64,000 nt of DNA from Ypsolopha sequella (GCA_934047225.1 OW203989.1:18885977-18949976); one strand, 5' to 3'; shown: positions 10,498-21,370, counted from the first letter of the stretch. The notes: generated by a model not told the origin, from the sequence alone. Numbers and translations: made by a program.

Positions 10498-10861
10498 TAA
10501 AAGGTAATTAAACATTATTAAATTTGTGGAACCGAGTACCAAGAAGTTTTATTTAATATTGCAAGATGTCGTTCCATTCAAGAAGCAACAACATTCACCG
10601 TCAACTAATCTTGTGAACTTTAAATTATAATTGGATCAAAAGGACTGTATCCAGAGCCGTTAAACAGTAGAAAAAAAAGTATAACATTTATGGTTCACAG
10701 GAAAGGCTGCAGGTTAGCCAACCATTGTGAATAAATTAAAAAAAAAAACAAAAAAAAAGCCCTCTGGCAAAATAATCGACTTTCTGTTCGGTTTTAATGC
10801 ATAAAAAGTGGGCCTTTACGAGCACTTGCATTGAAAAAACATTTAAGTGCATTTTGTATTC

Positions 10862-11165
10862 CATCTTTTCATCAGCTTGGTTCATCCACTACTGGATACG
10901 GGCCTTTCCAAGATTTCACCACTCTTGTCAGTCCTCCTGGAAGAAATGCCCATAAGAGAAATCACACACACTGGGCAGGCGGGTTGGTGAGCGCGGTGCC
11001 GAAACTCTCGCTCCAGTGACGCCGCTGCTTGTCACCAGTCTGTTTTATATAAGGACCGGAAATAAGGAATGCAATGGGCCACTTAGTTGTGCATGTATCA
11101 GAGCTGTCTTCTTACTCTCCCCCGAATAACTTTCGGGCTGTTTGCGACTATAAGATGGTGGTTTG
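10862..11165 (-). mobile_element. LINE 3' end, (TGGA)n-tail family
   Basis: In reverse orientation this matches 23437-23792: the GGCACCGCGCTCACCAACCC block, the GAAATCTTGGAAAGG block, and, at the far end (11090-11165), CGGGGGAGAGTAAGA. Here the tail is degenerate (GCTGATGAAAAGATGG). It is 5'-truncated with no coding remnant recognised. Confidence 0.7.
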
Positions 11166-11527
11166 TACAAGAAACAAAAAAACCCTTCCCCTTATCACGT
11201 AGTGATGAATAAGTTGCCGGTGAAACGTGAGTGTACGACTCTTTTCTGTTCCAGACTTTAACATCCTCCAGGACTATGTCATCGGGACGAAATATATATA
11301 TTTTTATATATATTTTATTTTATTATTAAATAAGATCTACACAAAAACAAGCAAACAAAATACCTTTTCTTTCTCAAATTCCAATACAAAATAACGTAAC
11401 AAATTAGGTTAACATACTCATTACTTACACAAAAGCTCAAGGTTATCTTTTATGTTTTAGCATGAACAATATTTAGTCTTATCTTGTAGTCGAAAAGATC
11501 TTGTTTCATACTAAGTTTAGAATTATC
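11166..11527. other. No gene seen
   Basis: A+T-rich; contains a TATATA/TTTTATT run at 11291-11330. Nothing is recognised. Confidence 0.5.
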
Positions 11528-11795
11528 TATAAGGTTAAATAATGTTAATTGGCGAAACTCAAAACGTACGTAGTACTAGTCTATATGAACAATTGTTTGT
11601 ATGGGAGCCAAGCGAAATTCTTAATTTTTTTTTTCACCTTTCCATACTGGACCAGTCAGCTGATCGGGGTAATTTGTATGGGAGGAAGAGAAAAAAAGTT
11701 GCGATTTCACTTAGCTCCCATACAAACAGTTGTTCATATAGACTAGTACTACCTATGTTTTGAGTTTCGCCAACTTAATATTATTTAACCTTATA
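11528..11795. repeat. Fold-back MITE related to the TATAAGGTC family
   Basis: Begins TATAAGGTTAAATAAT and ends with its complement. The arms of about 90 bp include ACTAGTCTATATGAACAA. The centre GTCAGCTGATCGG matches the centre of the elements at 5823 and 21105 although most of the arm sequence differs. This suggests a sister subfamily. Confidence 0.8.
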
Positions 11796-11804
11796 TATTA
11801 GATC

Positions 11805-12012
11805 GCACAACTAGCCCCGAAAAGGAAAATGCCGTATCATAACGTTAGATTTCCCAACTATCAGTGTTTTTACTGGAGACTCCCAATTTCTATCACTGCT
11901 GCGTTGTGTTGGCTAGACCTTTCGGAGCGCGTGAAAGTGCAATGAAAGTTGACGGAATTTATTTTCAACAAACCAAGTGTCATTGCACTTCTGCAGGGGT
12001 AGTTTCTCTATG
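11805..12012 (+). repeat. Dispersed repeat, pair with 13838-14077
   Basis: Shared blocks: GGAAATGCCGTA, TTTCTATCACTGC, GAGCGC.TGAAAGTGCA, GTCATTGCAC and GGGTAGTTTCTCTATG. The orientation is the same. There is no coding potential and the class is unknown. Confidence 0.6.
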
Positions 12013-12572
12013 CTAAAACATAATTTAGCCAATTAACTATAAGATTTAAATACATATTGATTTTTTTATTTTTCAGCTCTTTCGCTCATTGTATGGAAGT
12101 CCTCGTTTTTCAAAGATCGGGATGCAAGTGATTGTTTTCAGCTCTAAATAATTTGATAATCGAACAAAGCTTGTTGCCTTTCTCATTTTCAACTGACTTC
12201 AAAAAAGAAGGAGGTTCTGAGTTCAACTTCTTCTATTTCAAAAGTGTTTTTTCTGTCATTATATAATTATTTTCAACTTTTTAGTGAATGGCTGCTATTT
12301 ACATTTGAAGTCTGTTACTATTTTTGAAGCAAATGCTTCTCATATGGGGGCCATGGGGCACAATTTAGAACTTATAGGTCACTTCCGTGTTCAAATGTAG
12401 AAAAGAATTCCGCAGATTAAGGCATTTTCGTATTTAGTGCTTGACGATTAGAGTATTTTGACAGGGGACTTCTTTCGTGAAAAAAGGTTTAGAATAACCT
12501 GTTATTTTTGATGAACGATTAATTAATATCTTGTTCCAGATTAGTACGTTTTTAACCGTTCATTATTTGTTT

Positions 12573-13004
12573 TTAGTTATCATTCATGATAAACTGTTGT
12601 TCTTTTGATCGCAATAATAAAAAAATTGAAACGACTCCATAAGCTATCAAAAAGCTTACATAATTCTTCATGTTTTTCTCTGCTAATGCCACAACATGCA
12701 GTGTCGAATAATAATTACTAAAAATAGTACATAATTGTTTCAAGCAAGCAAGATCTATAACAGTGAAATGAGAAGTGTGTCGTATCATCGTGTGTGTAAA
12801 CGGACCTAGATGGAAATAAGCTTTTGCAGAAGTTACTGGTCCAAAACGGTAAATATCAAGAAAACAACAATGCTTTCCCAAAGTTGAACATGATAGCCAA
12901 AGGTACCACATGGCAATAAGTATTCGCTTTAATAAAATACGATTGTACCTCCGACACAACCTGCAAATTTTTGTTACAAGTTCATTTTTTTTTTTATTTA
13001 ACAT
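12573..13004 (-). CDS. Unrecognised 143-codon open frame
   Basis: This is the longest frame in the window not explained by a transposon. It starts at an ATG before an A-rich run (MLNKKK) and ends ...EQQFIMNDN. It is rich in Leu, Ile, Tyr and Cys. The tail YVSFLIAYGVVSIFLLLRS could be one membrane segment, and a weaker hydrophobic stretch (ILIAMWYLWLSC) lies near residues 28-40. I see no family signature, no convincing splice sites at its ends and no second copy. In A+T-rich DNA a hydrophobic frame of this length can arise by chance, so this is a possible exon or orphan gene only. Confidence 0.12.
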   Translation of the reverse strand: MLNKKKNELVTKICRLCRRYNRILLKRILIAMWYLWLSCSTLGKHCCFLDIYRFGPVTSAKAYFHLGPFTHTMIRHTSHFTVIDLACLKQLCTIFSNYYSTLHVVALAEKNMKNYVSFLIAYGVVSIFLLLRSKEQQFIMNDN

Positions 13005-13837
13005 TATATGATTTGGAAAAAATATTTTATGTGGTTTAGTTTAAAGGTAAGTTTTTCTTAGTTTTTTCTTAATTTAGATATGTATAATTTTATCTTTTAT
13101 ATTTATATTAATTTATAGGTAGTCTAGTTTTTTAATGTTATTTAAGTTTTATATTGTTAAATAAAAATTTTCTCCCATAATTCATTTTATAACTAAATAA
13201 AAATCGAACAGAAAAGCAAAGATACCCTCAAACAAACCACTGTTTGAAAAGTCCTCATAGCTTCGTTTTTCGTCGTTTTTTGTCGTGGTGTTTTGCTTTT
13301 TTCTGCGCTGGCTATATGGAAACAAATAAAAAATATGTACATCTCTAAATTTTATGTTCGAAGTAAAATTTTAAAAATACAACTTTTTATTATTTCTATG
13401 GTTGTCGACCAATGCATTGAACCTTAAAGATAATTTAGATAGCGCCTCATTCCGGAAGAATGCGGGGTACACGAGGGATACTGTGGAGTAATTTATTATT
13501 TTCAGACAATCCATAGTCATCTTTATTCTGAAGCAATAAGGGCTAAAAAGAGAGTGATTTATCAAAGCCTCGTTGCGGATTATGCTTTCTAATAAATAAT
13601 GTGAAAATGTGACTGATTATTGAGATAGCCTTGGAATATTGTACGTTTAATTAATACTCTCTTTTTTAAGAAAAATATGAGTATGTTCAGTTTATTTATA
13701 AGAAAAAGCTGTTTTTTATTCAAACAAATGAAATATTATGCCCATTAAATTCAAATGTAAAAGGACGATGTAAATGGTTTCAAAGTACATCACTTTTTGG
13801 GGAACCGTTTTCCTTATATCATACTGCTCGTTATGCA
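13005..13837. other. No gene seen
   Basis: A+T-rich; nothing recognised. Confidence 0.5.
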
Positions 13838-14077
13838 CCAACCCCATTGAACAACTACCCGAGAAGGGAAATGCCGTACCATCCAAGTTCGCTAATCAGT
13901 GTTTTTGCATAGACTTGACTATATGCGTCTCACTCCCACTTACTGAGGATTACCTATCTTTTTCTCTATCACTGCGTGGCTTAGCCAATCAGAGCGCTTG
14001 AAAGTGCATTGAAAGTGCGGAATTTATTTCAAACAGTCCAAATGTCATTGCACCTCTATAAGGGTAGTTTCTCTATG
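13838..14077 (+). repeat. Dispersed repeat, second copy of 11805-12012
   Basis: Longer than its partner because of an extra segment around 13910-13955. The shared 3' block GGGTAGTTTCTCTATG gives the common end. Confidence 0.6.
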
Positions 14078-14420
14078 ACCAACCCTAATCAAGTATCTCC
14101 TTAAACCCAGCTACCTGAATAAAAACCGATATAATGTGAAATAATATTATGATTATAGCCATAAAGCTAAATAAGCGCGTTTATAGACAAAAGAGAGACT
14201 CCATAAAAACCCTCCTGCAAAAAGTAAAGGTAACTTCTAAGAAAATAAGTACCTTTCAGTCCATATCTTCCACCCCATAGACTGAAAACGCGTAGCTACA
14301 TATTTATGTAAGTAATATATCCTTTCATAAGCTCTGCCTCCTCTTTATTTAAGAGTAAATATAAGTATAGTGGATTCACAAATAGTACTACTGGATAGGA
14401 TAGAAAGAAAGATAAACCAG

Positions 14421-14583
14421 TGAGTCTACCGCGTAATTCTCATTTTCATCAACATCAACTTGAGATTGAAATTTGACGTGCGTGCGACGACGCCCGCCTA
14501 ACATGTCATCTCTTTTGCACGCGTTGAATTTCGCATGCATTTGCTTGAAGTTGATACAAATGAGAATTACGCGGTAGAGCCCC
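14421..14583. repeat. 163-bp MITE, GGGTCTACCGCG family, copy 1
   Basis: Left end GAGTCTACCGCGTAATTCTC, right end the complement ACGCGGTAGAGC. The interior carries CGTGCGACGACGCCCGCC. The right arm has diverged more than in copy 2. Confidence 0.75.
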
Positions 14584-14679
14584 AGTATTTTTTTTAATAC
14601 TGTCTATATTTATCATCAAAAGAAACTTTAAATCACACTTGAACATTTACGTATTTTGTTTATTTATTCAAGACATTCT
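14584..14679. other. Spacer between two MITE copies
   Basis: A+T-rich, 96 bp, between two elements of one family in the same orientation. Nothing else is seen. Confidence 0.5.
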
Positions 14680-14842
14680 GCGGGTCTTCCGCGTAATTCT
14701 GATTTTCATCAACATCAACTTGAGATTGAAATTTAACGTGCGTGCGACGACGCCCGCCTAACATGCCATGTCTTTCGCACGCACGTCAAATTTCAATCTC
14801 AAGTTGATGTTGATGAAAATCAGAATTACGCGGTAGACCCGC
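14680..14842. repeat. 163-bp MITE, GGGTCTACCGCG family, copy 2
   Basis: Near-perfect terminal inverted repeats of about 60 bp run from GCGGGTCTTCCGCGTAATTC to GCGGTAGACCCGC, around a centre with GACGACGCCCGCCTAACATG. Same length as copy 1. Confidence 0.8.
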
Positions 14843-15166
14843 TGTTTTCATTTTGGGATATTTGTACTTGGTCTCTGATATAACTATTCAGTCTATTCAC
14901 ATACCATCTTACATTACTTTTGAAGTCACTATACTTTTCATTAGCCTATAAATGTATGTACGAACATTTTGACATCAAAAGAGGGAAAAAGAGTGTAAAG
15001 TTGCGTATTTCTTTTTACAACTGCGAAGTGAACAAAATTTATAATGAATTGTCTATGTCTGCAAATTTCAATCTCACTCATTGACTTGATTGATTTGACT
15101 TTAGGTGGTTGTGTCGGGGCTTGTTCCCAAACGTACAACTTATTATTGTTTTTCTTAGTTTTAAAT

Positions 15167-15456
15167 AAAAACCGGCGAAGTGCGAGTCGGAATTGTGCAC
15201 GAAGGGTTCCGTACCATTATCGATAAAAACGGCAAAAAAAATCACGTTTGTTGTATGGGAGCCCCGTTAAATATTTATTTTATTCTGTTTTTTAGTATTT
15301 AAAGCGGCAACAGAAATTTATCATCTGTGAAAATTTCAACTGTCTGACTATCACGGTTCATGAGATACAGCCTGGTGACAGACGGACAGACAGATGGACA
15401 GCGGAGTCTCAGTAATGGTCCCATTGGTTACCTTTTGGGTACGGAACCCTAAAAAG
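15167..15456 (+). repeat. Lepidopteran dispersed repeat, GGCCAAGTGCGAGTCGG family, copy 1
   Basis: Starts CCGGCGAAGTGCGAGTCGG, contains GAAGGGTTCCGTACCATTA, GTTCATGAGATACAGCC and GACAGACGGACAGAC-like runs, and ends TACGGAACCCTAAAAA. The family is familiar from many lepidopteran genomes. The frame across it is repeat-derived and not a gene. A promoter box is not evident. Confidence 0.75.
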
Positions 15457-15763
15457 CATTTAATTAATTTACACGACAATAGTTTAATGTCATTTAGGCT
15501 TTTTTAGTATATAGTGTTATTTAATCTATTACGTTGTAAATTATCCTGCATAACAACTAACATACTCACATACAGTTGTTTTGCAGGATTATTAAAAAAG
15601 TAATACATAAAATAACACAACTTTGCTATAAAAGCTTAACTAACGTCAAACAATTGTCACGCAGTGCCATAAATCACATTTATTTAATACTTTTTGTTAA
15701 AAAAGAATGAAATCAATAATAAGTTCCGCGTTTGGGAACGAAAACTGACGCAACCACCTTAAT
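15457..15763. repeat. Truncated copy of a fold-back element related to the 37.8-kb palindromes
   Basis: The right arm, GCCATAAATCACATTTATTT through CGTTTGGGAACG to ACCACCTTAA, matches the right arm at 63420-63476 and, more distantly, the CGTTCCCC-ended palindromes at 37844-38625. The left arm is not seen. Confidence 0.5.
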
Positions 15764-16230
15764 TCTCAAATCATTTTGTCGAAATATTTAACCTAATAAT
15801 TAGTTTTATTTGACGCATCTGAGGGCGCTGAAGTGCGTGTTTTTACATTATCACTCGGTATTATAGCCAAAGGCGGTAATGTTATGAATTTTTCGTGTCT
15901 TTTTCGCATGAAATTCTCATACGAAGTTCATCGTATAAGGGCTATGACATTAACTTTCAAATTTGTAATACCGACATAATGTTGGCGTGTTAGTACGGAA
16001 GCTAAAGCCTTAGTATAAGGGGTAATTATGCTCTTTGTAGTTTAGTTCTCAATTTAATTTTGTAAACATAACATTATATACGAACCAAAGGATTGTTAGA
16101 AGAATTCTCGAGGCTGGAATTTAGATTGGAATTTCTTTTGACTTTTGACATTGCTTTTCTTCATTATCCTTCTAAGGCTGAATGTCACTTTATAAGTCAA
16201 TACTCGTCGTGCACCCTCTTTTCGCCGTCA
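15764..16230. other. No gene seen
   Basis: Unique-looking A+T-rich sequence between two copies of unrelated dispersed repeats. Confidence 0.5.
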
Positions 16231-16521
16231 TTTTTAGGGTCCCGTACCCAAAGGGTAACCAACGGGGCCCTATTACTAAGACTCCGCTGTCCGTCTGTCC
16301 GTCTGTCAACAGGCTGTATCTCATGAACCGTAAAAGTTAGACAGTTGAAATTTTCACAGATGATGTATTTCTGTTGCCGCTACTCCAACAAATACTAAAA
16401 AATATAATAAAATAAATATTTAAGGGTGCTCCCATACAACAGACATGTTTTTATCCCGTTTTTATAGATAATGGTACGGAACCCTTCGTGCGCGAGTCCG
16501 ACTCGCACTTGGCCAGTTTTA
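16231..16521 (-). repeat. GGCCAAGTGCGAGTCGG-family repeat, copy 2
   Basis: The reverse complement runs from CTGGCCAAGTGCGAGTCGG at 16521 to GGGACCCTAAAAA at 16231, covering the same blocks as copy 1. The 123-codon frame on this strand is partly a translation of the repeat. Confidence 0.75.
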
Positions 16522-17365
16522 ATATACATATTTAAATACAAATTAATAAAAATCAATTCAATATTATATCCGACCAAATAAATAAATGTGAAAAAAGGAT
16601 CGAGTTTGCCAAAAAAAGAATTTAGATCAAATTGAGTGCCGAGGTTTATGGAGTTTCCTTTGTCATAAATGCAATAATGTACAACGTTCTTCACTTGTTT
16701 TAAAAGAAAGTTTGTTAGTGTCCTTGCTTCTGAACTTCGCATGTTTTCATAGTCAATTATTTGCATGTATGATGTAACCGTTTAAACTTTAGCGCGTGAA
16801 AACTTGCCAAGTTCTACATATTTAGGTATTTTTGGTAAGATTTATATTACTGTAAGACCATATGTATATCATTTCCATAGAACGTGATACACTGTCTGTA
16901 TTCACATTTTAAAATAATATTCCCTGCTCGCTAACCAATAAAATAAAATTGTAACAGCGTTGTCAAAGGAATTATATTTTTACCTTGTTCTCTTTTCTAT
17001 GTAAAGCATCGTTATCGGCAATATCTTTGAAGAGTGTAATAATAAAAAAGTGCTTGTTACAACCGATTGTCGGAATGCTAGCAATAACCCATTCGACCGA
17101 AAACTTTTGGTTCGTTGCCTTCCAATCACAAATGACTTTAAAAAATAAAAGTCCGAATTCGTTTTAAAAAGATTTCGCTATGAACTCGTTAAAAGGCTTT
17201 TGAATGGCGTTGATTATAGTGAAATAGGATAATATTGATAACAGTGATAAGTTTATGATACTTAACGTGAATGAATATTCCACACTACATGAATTGGTTT
17301 GGTTGCTTTGAGTAGCATTCCGATGTTATTGTACTATAGAATATATACATTAGATTCTCAAGAAT
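16522..17365. other. No gene seen
   Basis: A+T-rich; short chance frames only. Confidence 0.5.
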
Positions 17366-17514
17366 GTGATGGCGGGCTCGACTGTGGAGGTACAACTATC
17401 TTACACGCAAACTCCCCCGAAGTTATTCGGCGGAGAGCTCTCAAACAGGCAAAACCAGGTAGCCCACCATGTCTGGGACCGATTGATGGCGGTATATCTG
17501 TGGCAGGCAAATAG
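17366..17514 (+). mobile_element. Fragment of the (TGGA)n-tail LINE
   Basis: Matches the first part of 23437-23792 (GGGCTCGACTGT, a block like TACTATCTTAC, the CGG.GGAGAG block, GGGACCGATTGATGG). It stops before the GCACCGCGCTC block, so the 3' end is missing. Confidence 0.6.
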
Positions 17515-17859
17515 TTAAATTTCGCCGTTTACAAACGTTTGGAGATTGTTCAATAAATTTTATATTCATTGCTTTGAAGTGTTTGTGGACAAAAGTTCCA
17601 AATACAATCTCTGAAAAATTATTCTACACGTTTAATTCGCCTCGTGCACAGCAGAATGGTAAGACTTGTTTCACTCTAAATTGTTCATCTCCCGTTAGTG
17701 ATAAAAACCCCTTGCTAACACTGACACATATTTAAAACACGTCAAGTGCCCTATCAGTGGTTGTTCGCCTTAAGCGGCATTATATCTATATGATTTAAGT
17801 CAACGTTGCTTTTTCGCACTCTGTGTAATAAAGATCAAAGTGCATTTTTCGTTACACGA

Positions 17860-18015
17860 CACGTTAAAAGGCTGGCCGTTGAACCGGGTGTCTTCCGGCA
17901 CTCGGGGCCGGAGATGGGCCATTCATCCTGCCGCATCGAACGCTCGCTGGGCGACGGCTCAACACACGCTACTAGCTTCGAAATTCTTGGAGGAATAAAC
18001 CTCCTTGGACAATAG
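17860..18015. other. GC-richer island, open on both strands
   Basis: Contrasts sharply with its A+T-rich surroundings. Plus frame 17806-18015 (ends FEILGGINLLGQ) and minus frame 17835-18038 (contains RMSMRQDEW-like basic/acidic text) are both open, and neither shows a domain. It could be a fragment of an exon, a retrotransposon or a repeat. I do not recognise it. Confidence 0.3.
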
Positions 18016-18382
18016 CTGTTGCTACCTGTTCTGTTCATCCGTTGTAGATATTGTTTGTGAGAGACATATTGAGGTATTTATGTAGTATAATATGATAACC
18101 AGAAATAAATAGGGGTGTACGTGCCAAAAACAAAAGATATAATTTGTGATCTAAAGATGGATAAATAGGGAAATATGTGAATTTAATGGCACTTTTCACC
18201 CTTTTTTCCCGGGTATTCATATATTACCGTGCCAGTCAGAGGTGTTTCCAAGTATGTATTTTTTTGCGCGGTCGGAGCCGTGGTCTACAATCCATTAATA
18301 ATGCATTATGAATTAATAGCTATGTTAATGGGTCTGTCATGTGAAATGGTCTATTAATTAATTGTATGGTTCTAGACCAGAA

Positions 18383-18415
18383 ATATTTATTTATTTATTT
18401 TTATTTATTTATTTA
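18383..18415. repeat. (TTTA)n microsatellite
   Basis: Imperfect ATTT/TTTA repeats. No element end can be assigned. Confidence 0.6.
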
Positions 18416-18609
18416 CTTAAATGGTTAGTATTACAGAAAAAACTTAATTAGGCCTATCCTTGGGTTAGTAAAATCCAAAAAAAGAGAAAAAAAAATTTGG
18501 GACTAATAATACCCAAAGCAGGCTTCCGACACATTAACAGATTCTTTCTTAGACTGTAAAACTAACAACTTAGCACATAATAATAATTTCGAATATGTGT
18601 CCTCCGATA

Positions 18610-19085
18610 CTAGAATTCTCCGTAACACGGAAGCACTATGAAGTTATTTTCGCCAAAGGGCGCCTTATTATTGAACATTACCGTGTCTGAAGGAAAGCGT
18701 CGATAAGACCTAGGATGAAGCGCGCTCGCCCAGAAACTGAGAAAGTGATACCAGTCGACTTGTTGATCAACATTATCAAGGAATTCAGCCAAAAAACACG
18801 GAAGTCGGTAACGGAAGAATACTACGCAACTGCCTGTAATCACTCCAACAGTACGGCTACTCACGACGTCATGCTGGAAGACGACGAGTCGATTGGCGGC
18901 ATGTTTTCGTCACGTGGGTGGTGACAACTGACAAGCCTTCACGACAAAGGTGTTGAAGTCGTCTGTGCATACGGGACCAAGATCACATAGATTGTAGGCA
19001 TACCTTTTTATAATCCCGTAGTCGCCTTTTAAGACGTCCACGAGAAGACATGGAGTGATTGATGACGTTGCCACATGCCACATCA
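18610..19085 (+). mobile_element. LINE-like fragment with a 70-codon frame
   Basis: The frame 18715-18924 (MKRARPETEKVIPVDLLINI... ending SSRGW) is less A+T-rich than the surroundings and resembles, from memory, sequence in lepidopteran retroelements. Downstream, AGTCGCCTTTTAAGACGTCC at 19020 is a diverged form of the word AGTCGCCTTTTACGACACCC, which is very common in lepidopteran genomes and recurs at 27656. No catalytic motif is visible. A host exon cannot be excluded but is less likely. Confidence 0.35.
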
Positions 19086-20408
19086 CGGATTGTTACTAGA
19101 ACAATCAAAACTCTTAAGGCGAGGAATTGGTAAACTTTTAATCTCAAATCGGCGCCTTAGGGGGGAGTGGACTGAGGGGGACTGACTCCATACAAATATA
19201 CGCTCGCGAACAAGCTTATGCCGCAAAGTAGTATGTGCCAAAACAGTATTTCTCGTTTAAATTAAAGACTATATTTGATGTTACAAAACTCAATATATAG
19301 TCTAATCTGCGCAAAAAGTTTTGAGGCTTAAATCGGTCTCGTGTCCCTGTAAAATGAAAATCTTTAGTTTTAAAGAGCAGTTTTTGTAAATTTTTCTCTG
19401 CTATAAAAGTTAACGAATCAAGAAAAGCAATTTCTTAAATTATGCCAAACCAATGATAAATGAAATACATAAATATCAGTTCCAAATGTTTTGTAATGGC
19501 TGAAAAATATTGAGATTCATGCCGCCAATATTTTCAATGCGTCGTCTTAACACTTTAATTTTAACAACGATATTAGCGTCCCATCGTAATAGCGGACGAG
19601 CCTTACAGTTATTCAACGCTTTTTAGGGCACGCAGGTTAACGTCATAGTGTTGTCCTTCACCCTCAGCAAGTGGTAAAATTAACATACAGGTTGCTTGGT
19701 ACTTCGACCTATTCCTTTAAGGGGGTTATACTAAGGATCATTTCCAATATCGTCATTTTTAATAATGTCTATCAACTAGGGGTCGCAAGTGATAATTTTT
19801 TTTCAAGTAAAACACGTCGATATTTCAAAAATTACAAAATAAAAAAGGTTTTCTTTCCACTTAAGACCTTTTAATTCTGATATTAGGGGAATTCAGGGAA
19901 AGTTTTTTTTTATAAATGATCACTTATCTATCATTAATCAGAAATATAATAAATAAGTGCTGAGAGAGGAAAAGTTATTTTTAAATTATTTATTTTTGGG
20001 TATTAGTCTGAAAGTTTGAAAAATAATATAAAAACCTTCGTAACTCAGAGACCATTTATTTTCGACACCTAGTTGATACTTAGAGAATATACCAAAGGAG
20101 ACGCCTTTAACAGGCTTTCCCCTCTGCCAAAGGTATGAGATTCTATATCTAACGCGTTATATAAAACTAATTCAGCCGCCATTTCTGTCATACGATTCCC
20201 GAACGTCTTTGCATAAAGAGCTCCGAGAAAAATGCCGTTTTGTGCTGTGTATGGGTGCAAAAAAATGTCTAACACATCAAATTTACAAAAAGATGGTGTT
20301 ACATTTCACTTGTAAGTATATTTTTGGTTATTTCATTCGTAATTTACTCATATCCAACATTTTTGAAAATGTATAAAATTCATATTTGGCGCCATAACTT
20401 CTTCACGA
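19086..20408. other. No gene seen
   Basis: A+T-rich. A small G-rich patch (GGGGGGAGTGG, near 19158) is the only compositional feature. Confidence 0.5.
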
Positions 20409-20467
20409 TGACGTAGGCGTACTCCCTACGAGACTAACTTAGTCTCGTAGGGAGTACGCCTACGTCA
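20409..20467. repeat. Perfect 29-bp-arm hairpin, 1-base spacer
   Basis: Arms 20409-20437 and 20439-20467 are exact complements (TGACGTAGGCGTACTCCCTA then CGAGACTAA). It is much less A+T-rich than its surroundings. It sits directly left of the element at 20484 and shares its CGAGACTA word. Confidence 0.8.
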
Positions 20468-20483
20468 CGATTCAGGAATGCGC

Positions 20484-20880
20484 CGCAGCGAGACTATTTT
20501 TGGTGTTGCCAACTACTACAAAAAATTACCTAGAAATTCATCAATACCTTAACATTAATTCACCTTAACTTGATTTTTGTGTTGAGAAATATGCTACTAT
20601 TTCATAAAGTGTACAGCAAAATTTAAGTATTTATATTTTTCTTGTACCGAATCCACTGTTATTTTTATTTTTCTAAAACTAATTTCAATTTATTCATCGT
20701 AGGCAGCAATATAAGCAATAGTTAATTAATATTTTTACTGAAAATATTACTAAATCTATTATAAATCTACTTGCTCGAAAAATTCAACAACTATATTTTT
20801 TCTAAAACTTAAGAATTTACCTAAAAATCAGAACTTAAAAACTATGGCAACACAATAGTCTCGCTAAATAGTCTCGCTGC
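20484..20880. repeat. MITE-like element with CAGCGAGACTAT ends
   Basis: GCAGCGAGACTATTTTTGGT and GTGTTGCCA on the left face their complements at 20846-20880 on the right, where the CGAGACTAT word is duplicated. The inner arms also match weakly (ACCTAGAAATTC against its complement). There is no coding sequence. Confidence 0.55.
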
Positions 20881-21104
20881 TCCAAACAGGCTGCCATGTA
20901 GCCTCTTCGGGAATAGCTAGGCATGTATCAGTTATTATCGATGGTAGTTATCGATAAAAGACAATCAGTTTTAAAATTTTAATAATTTCTTGTTTGTTTA
21001 TGACTAATAAATAGATCTATCTCCATAAATGTTTTCAATCTCAGATAAATTTAAGTTATCTGAAGAAATTAAATGTTAATTGTATCTTATAATATTATAT
21101 ATTA

Positions 21105-21370
21105 TATAAGGTCTTTTAATTGAAATTGAAATTAATTTAGGAGGTGATTCAGTATCGTTAATACATCACATTCCACTGCAAAGTACTTTTTTTTGCGCGA
21201 ACTTTTTCTTCACTTGTCCATACAAACTGAGTCAGCTGATCGGACCACTTTGTACTGAGAAGTGAAAAAAAAGTTCGCGCAAAAAAAAGTGCTTTGCAGT
21301 GGAATGTGATGTATTAACGATACTGAATCACCTCCTAAATTACTTTCAATTTAAAGTGAAAGACCTTATA
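21105..21370. repeat. Fold-back MITE, TATAAGGTC family, copy 2
   Basis: Aligns end to end with 5823-6087, including the GAGTCAGCTGATCGGACCA centre. The arms are closer to each other here than in copy 1. Confidence 0.85.

Larger units (their letters stand above)
10232..10617. mobile_element. Penelope-like short insertion with opposed arms and 12-bp target duplication
   Basis: TAATCTTGTGAA flanks the insert at 10232-10243 and 10606-10617. Between them, arms 10246-10371 and 10437-10562 are inverted repeats of about 126 bp around a 65-bp centre, and a 43-bp tail (10563-10605) follows the right arm. Each arm holds a hammerhead motif reading outward from the centre. Opposed or tandem terminal repeats with hammerheads, and target duplications of variable length, are known for Penelope-like elements (family knowledge). 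The tail contains ATGTCGTTCCATTC directly after the arm and could be the first codons of the element's ORF (inference). No reverse transcriptase or GIY-YIG sequence is present. Confidence 0.7.
10071..10835 (-). repeat. About 380-bp dispersed repeat, copy split by an insertion
   Basis: The two parts, 10071-10243 and 10606-10835, together match 5296-5676 in reverse orientation. They are separated by the Penelope-like insertion, which duplicated 12 bp of this repeat. A LINE 3' end lies immediately to the right (10862 on). Confidence 0.8.

Noticed and set aside
16395..16766. 123-codon minus-strand frame as a gene
   Set aside because: Its second half is the translation of the GGCCAAGTGCGAGTCGG dispersed repeat (VGLAHEGFRTI), as also at 26178-26489.
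18715..18924. 70-codon frame as a confident host exon
   Set aside because: It lies next to a word typical of lepidopteran retroelements and has no splice-site pair, so it is listed as LINE-like at low confidence.
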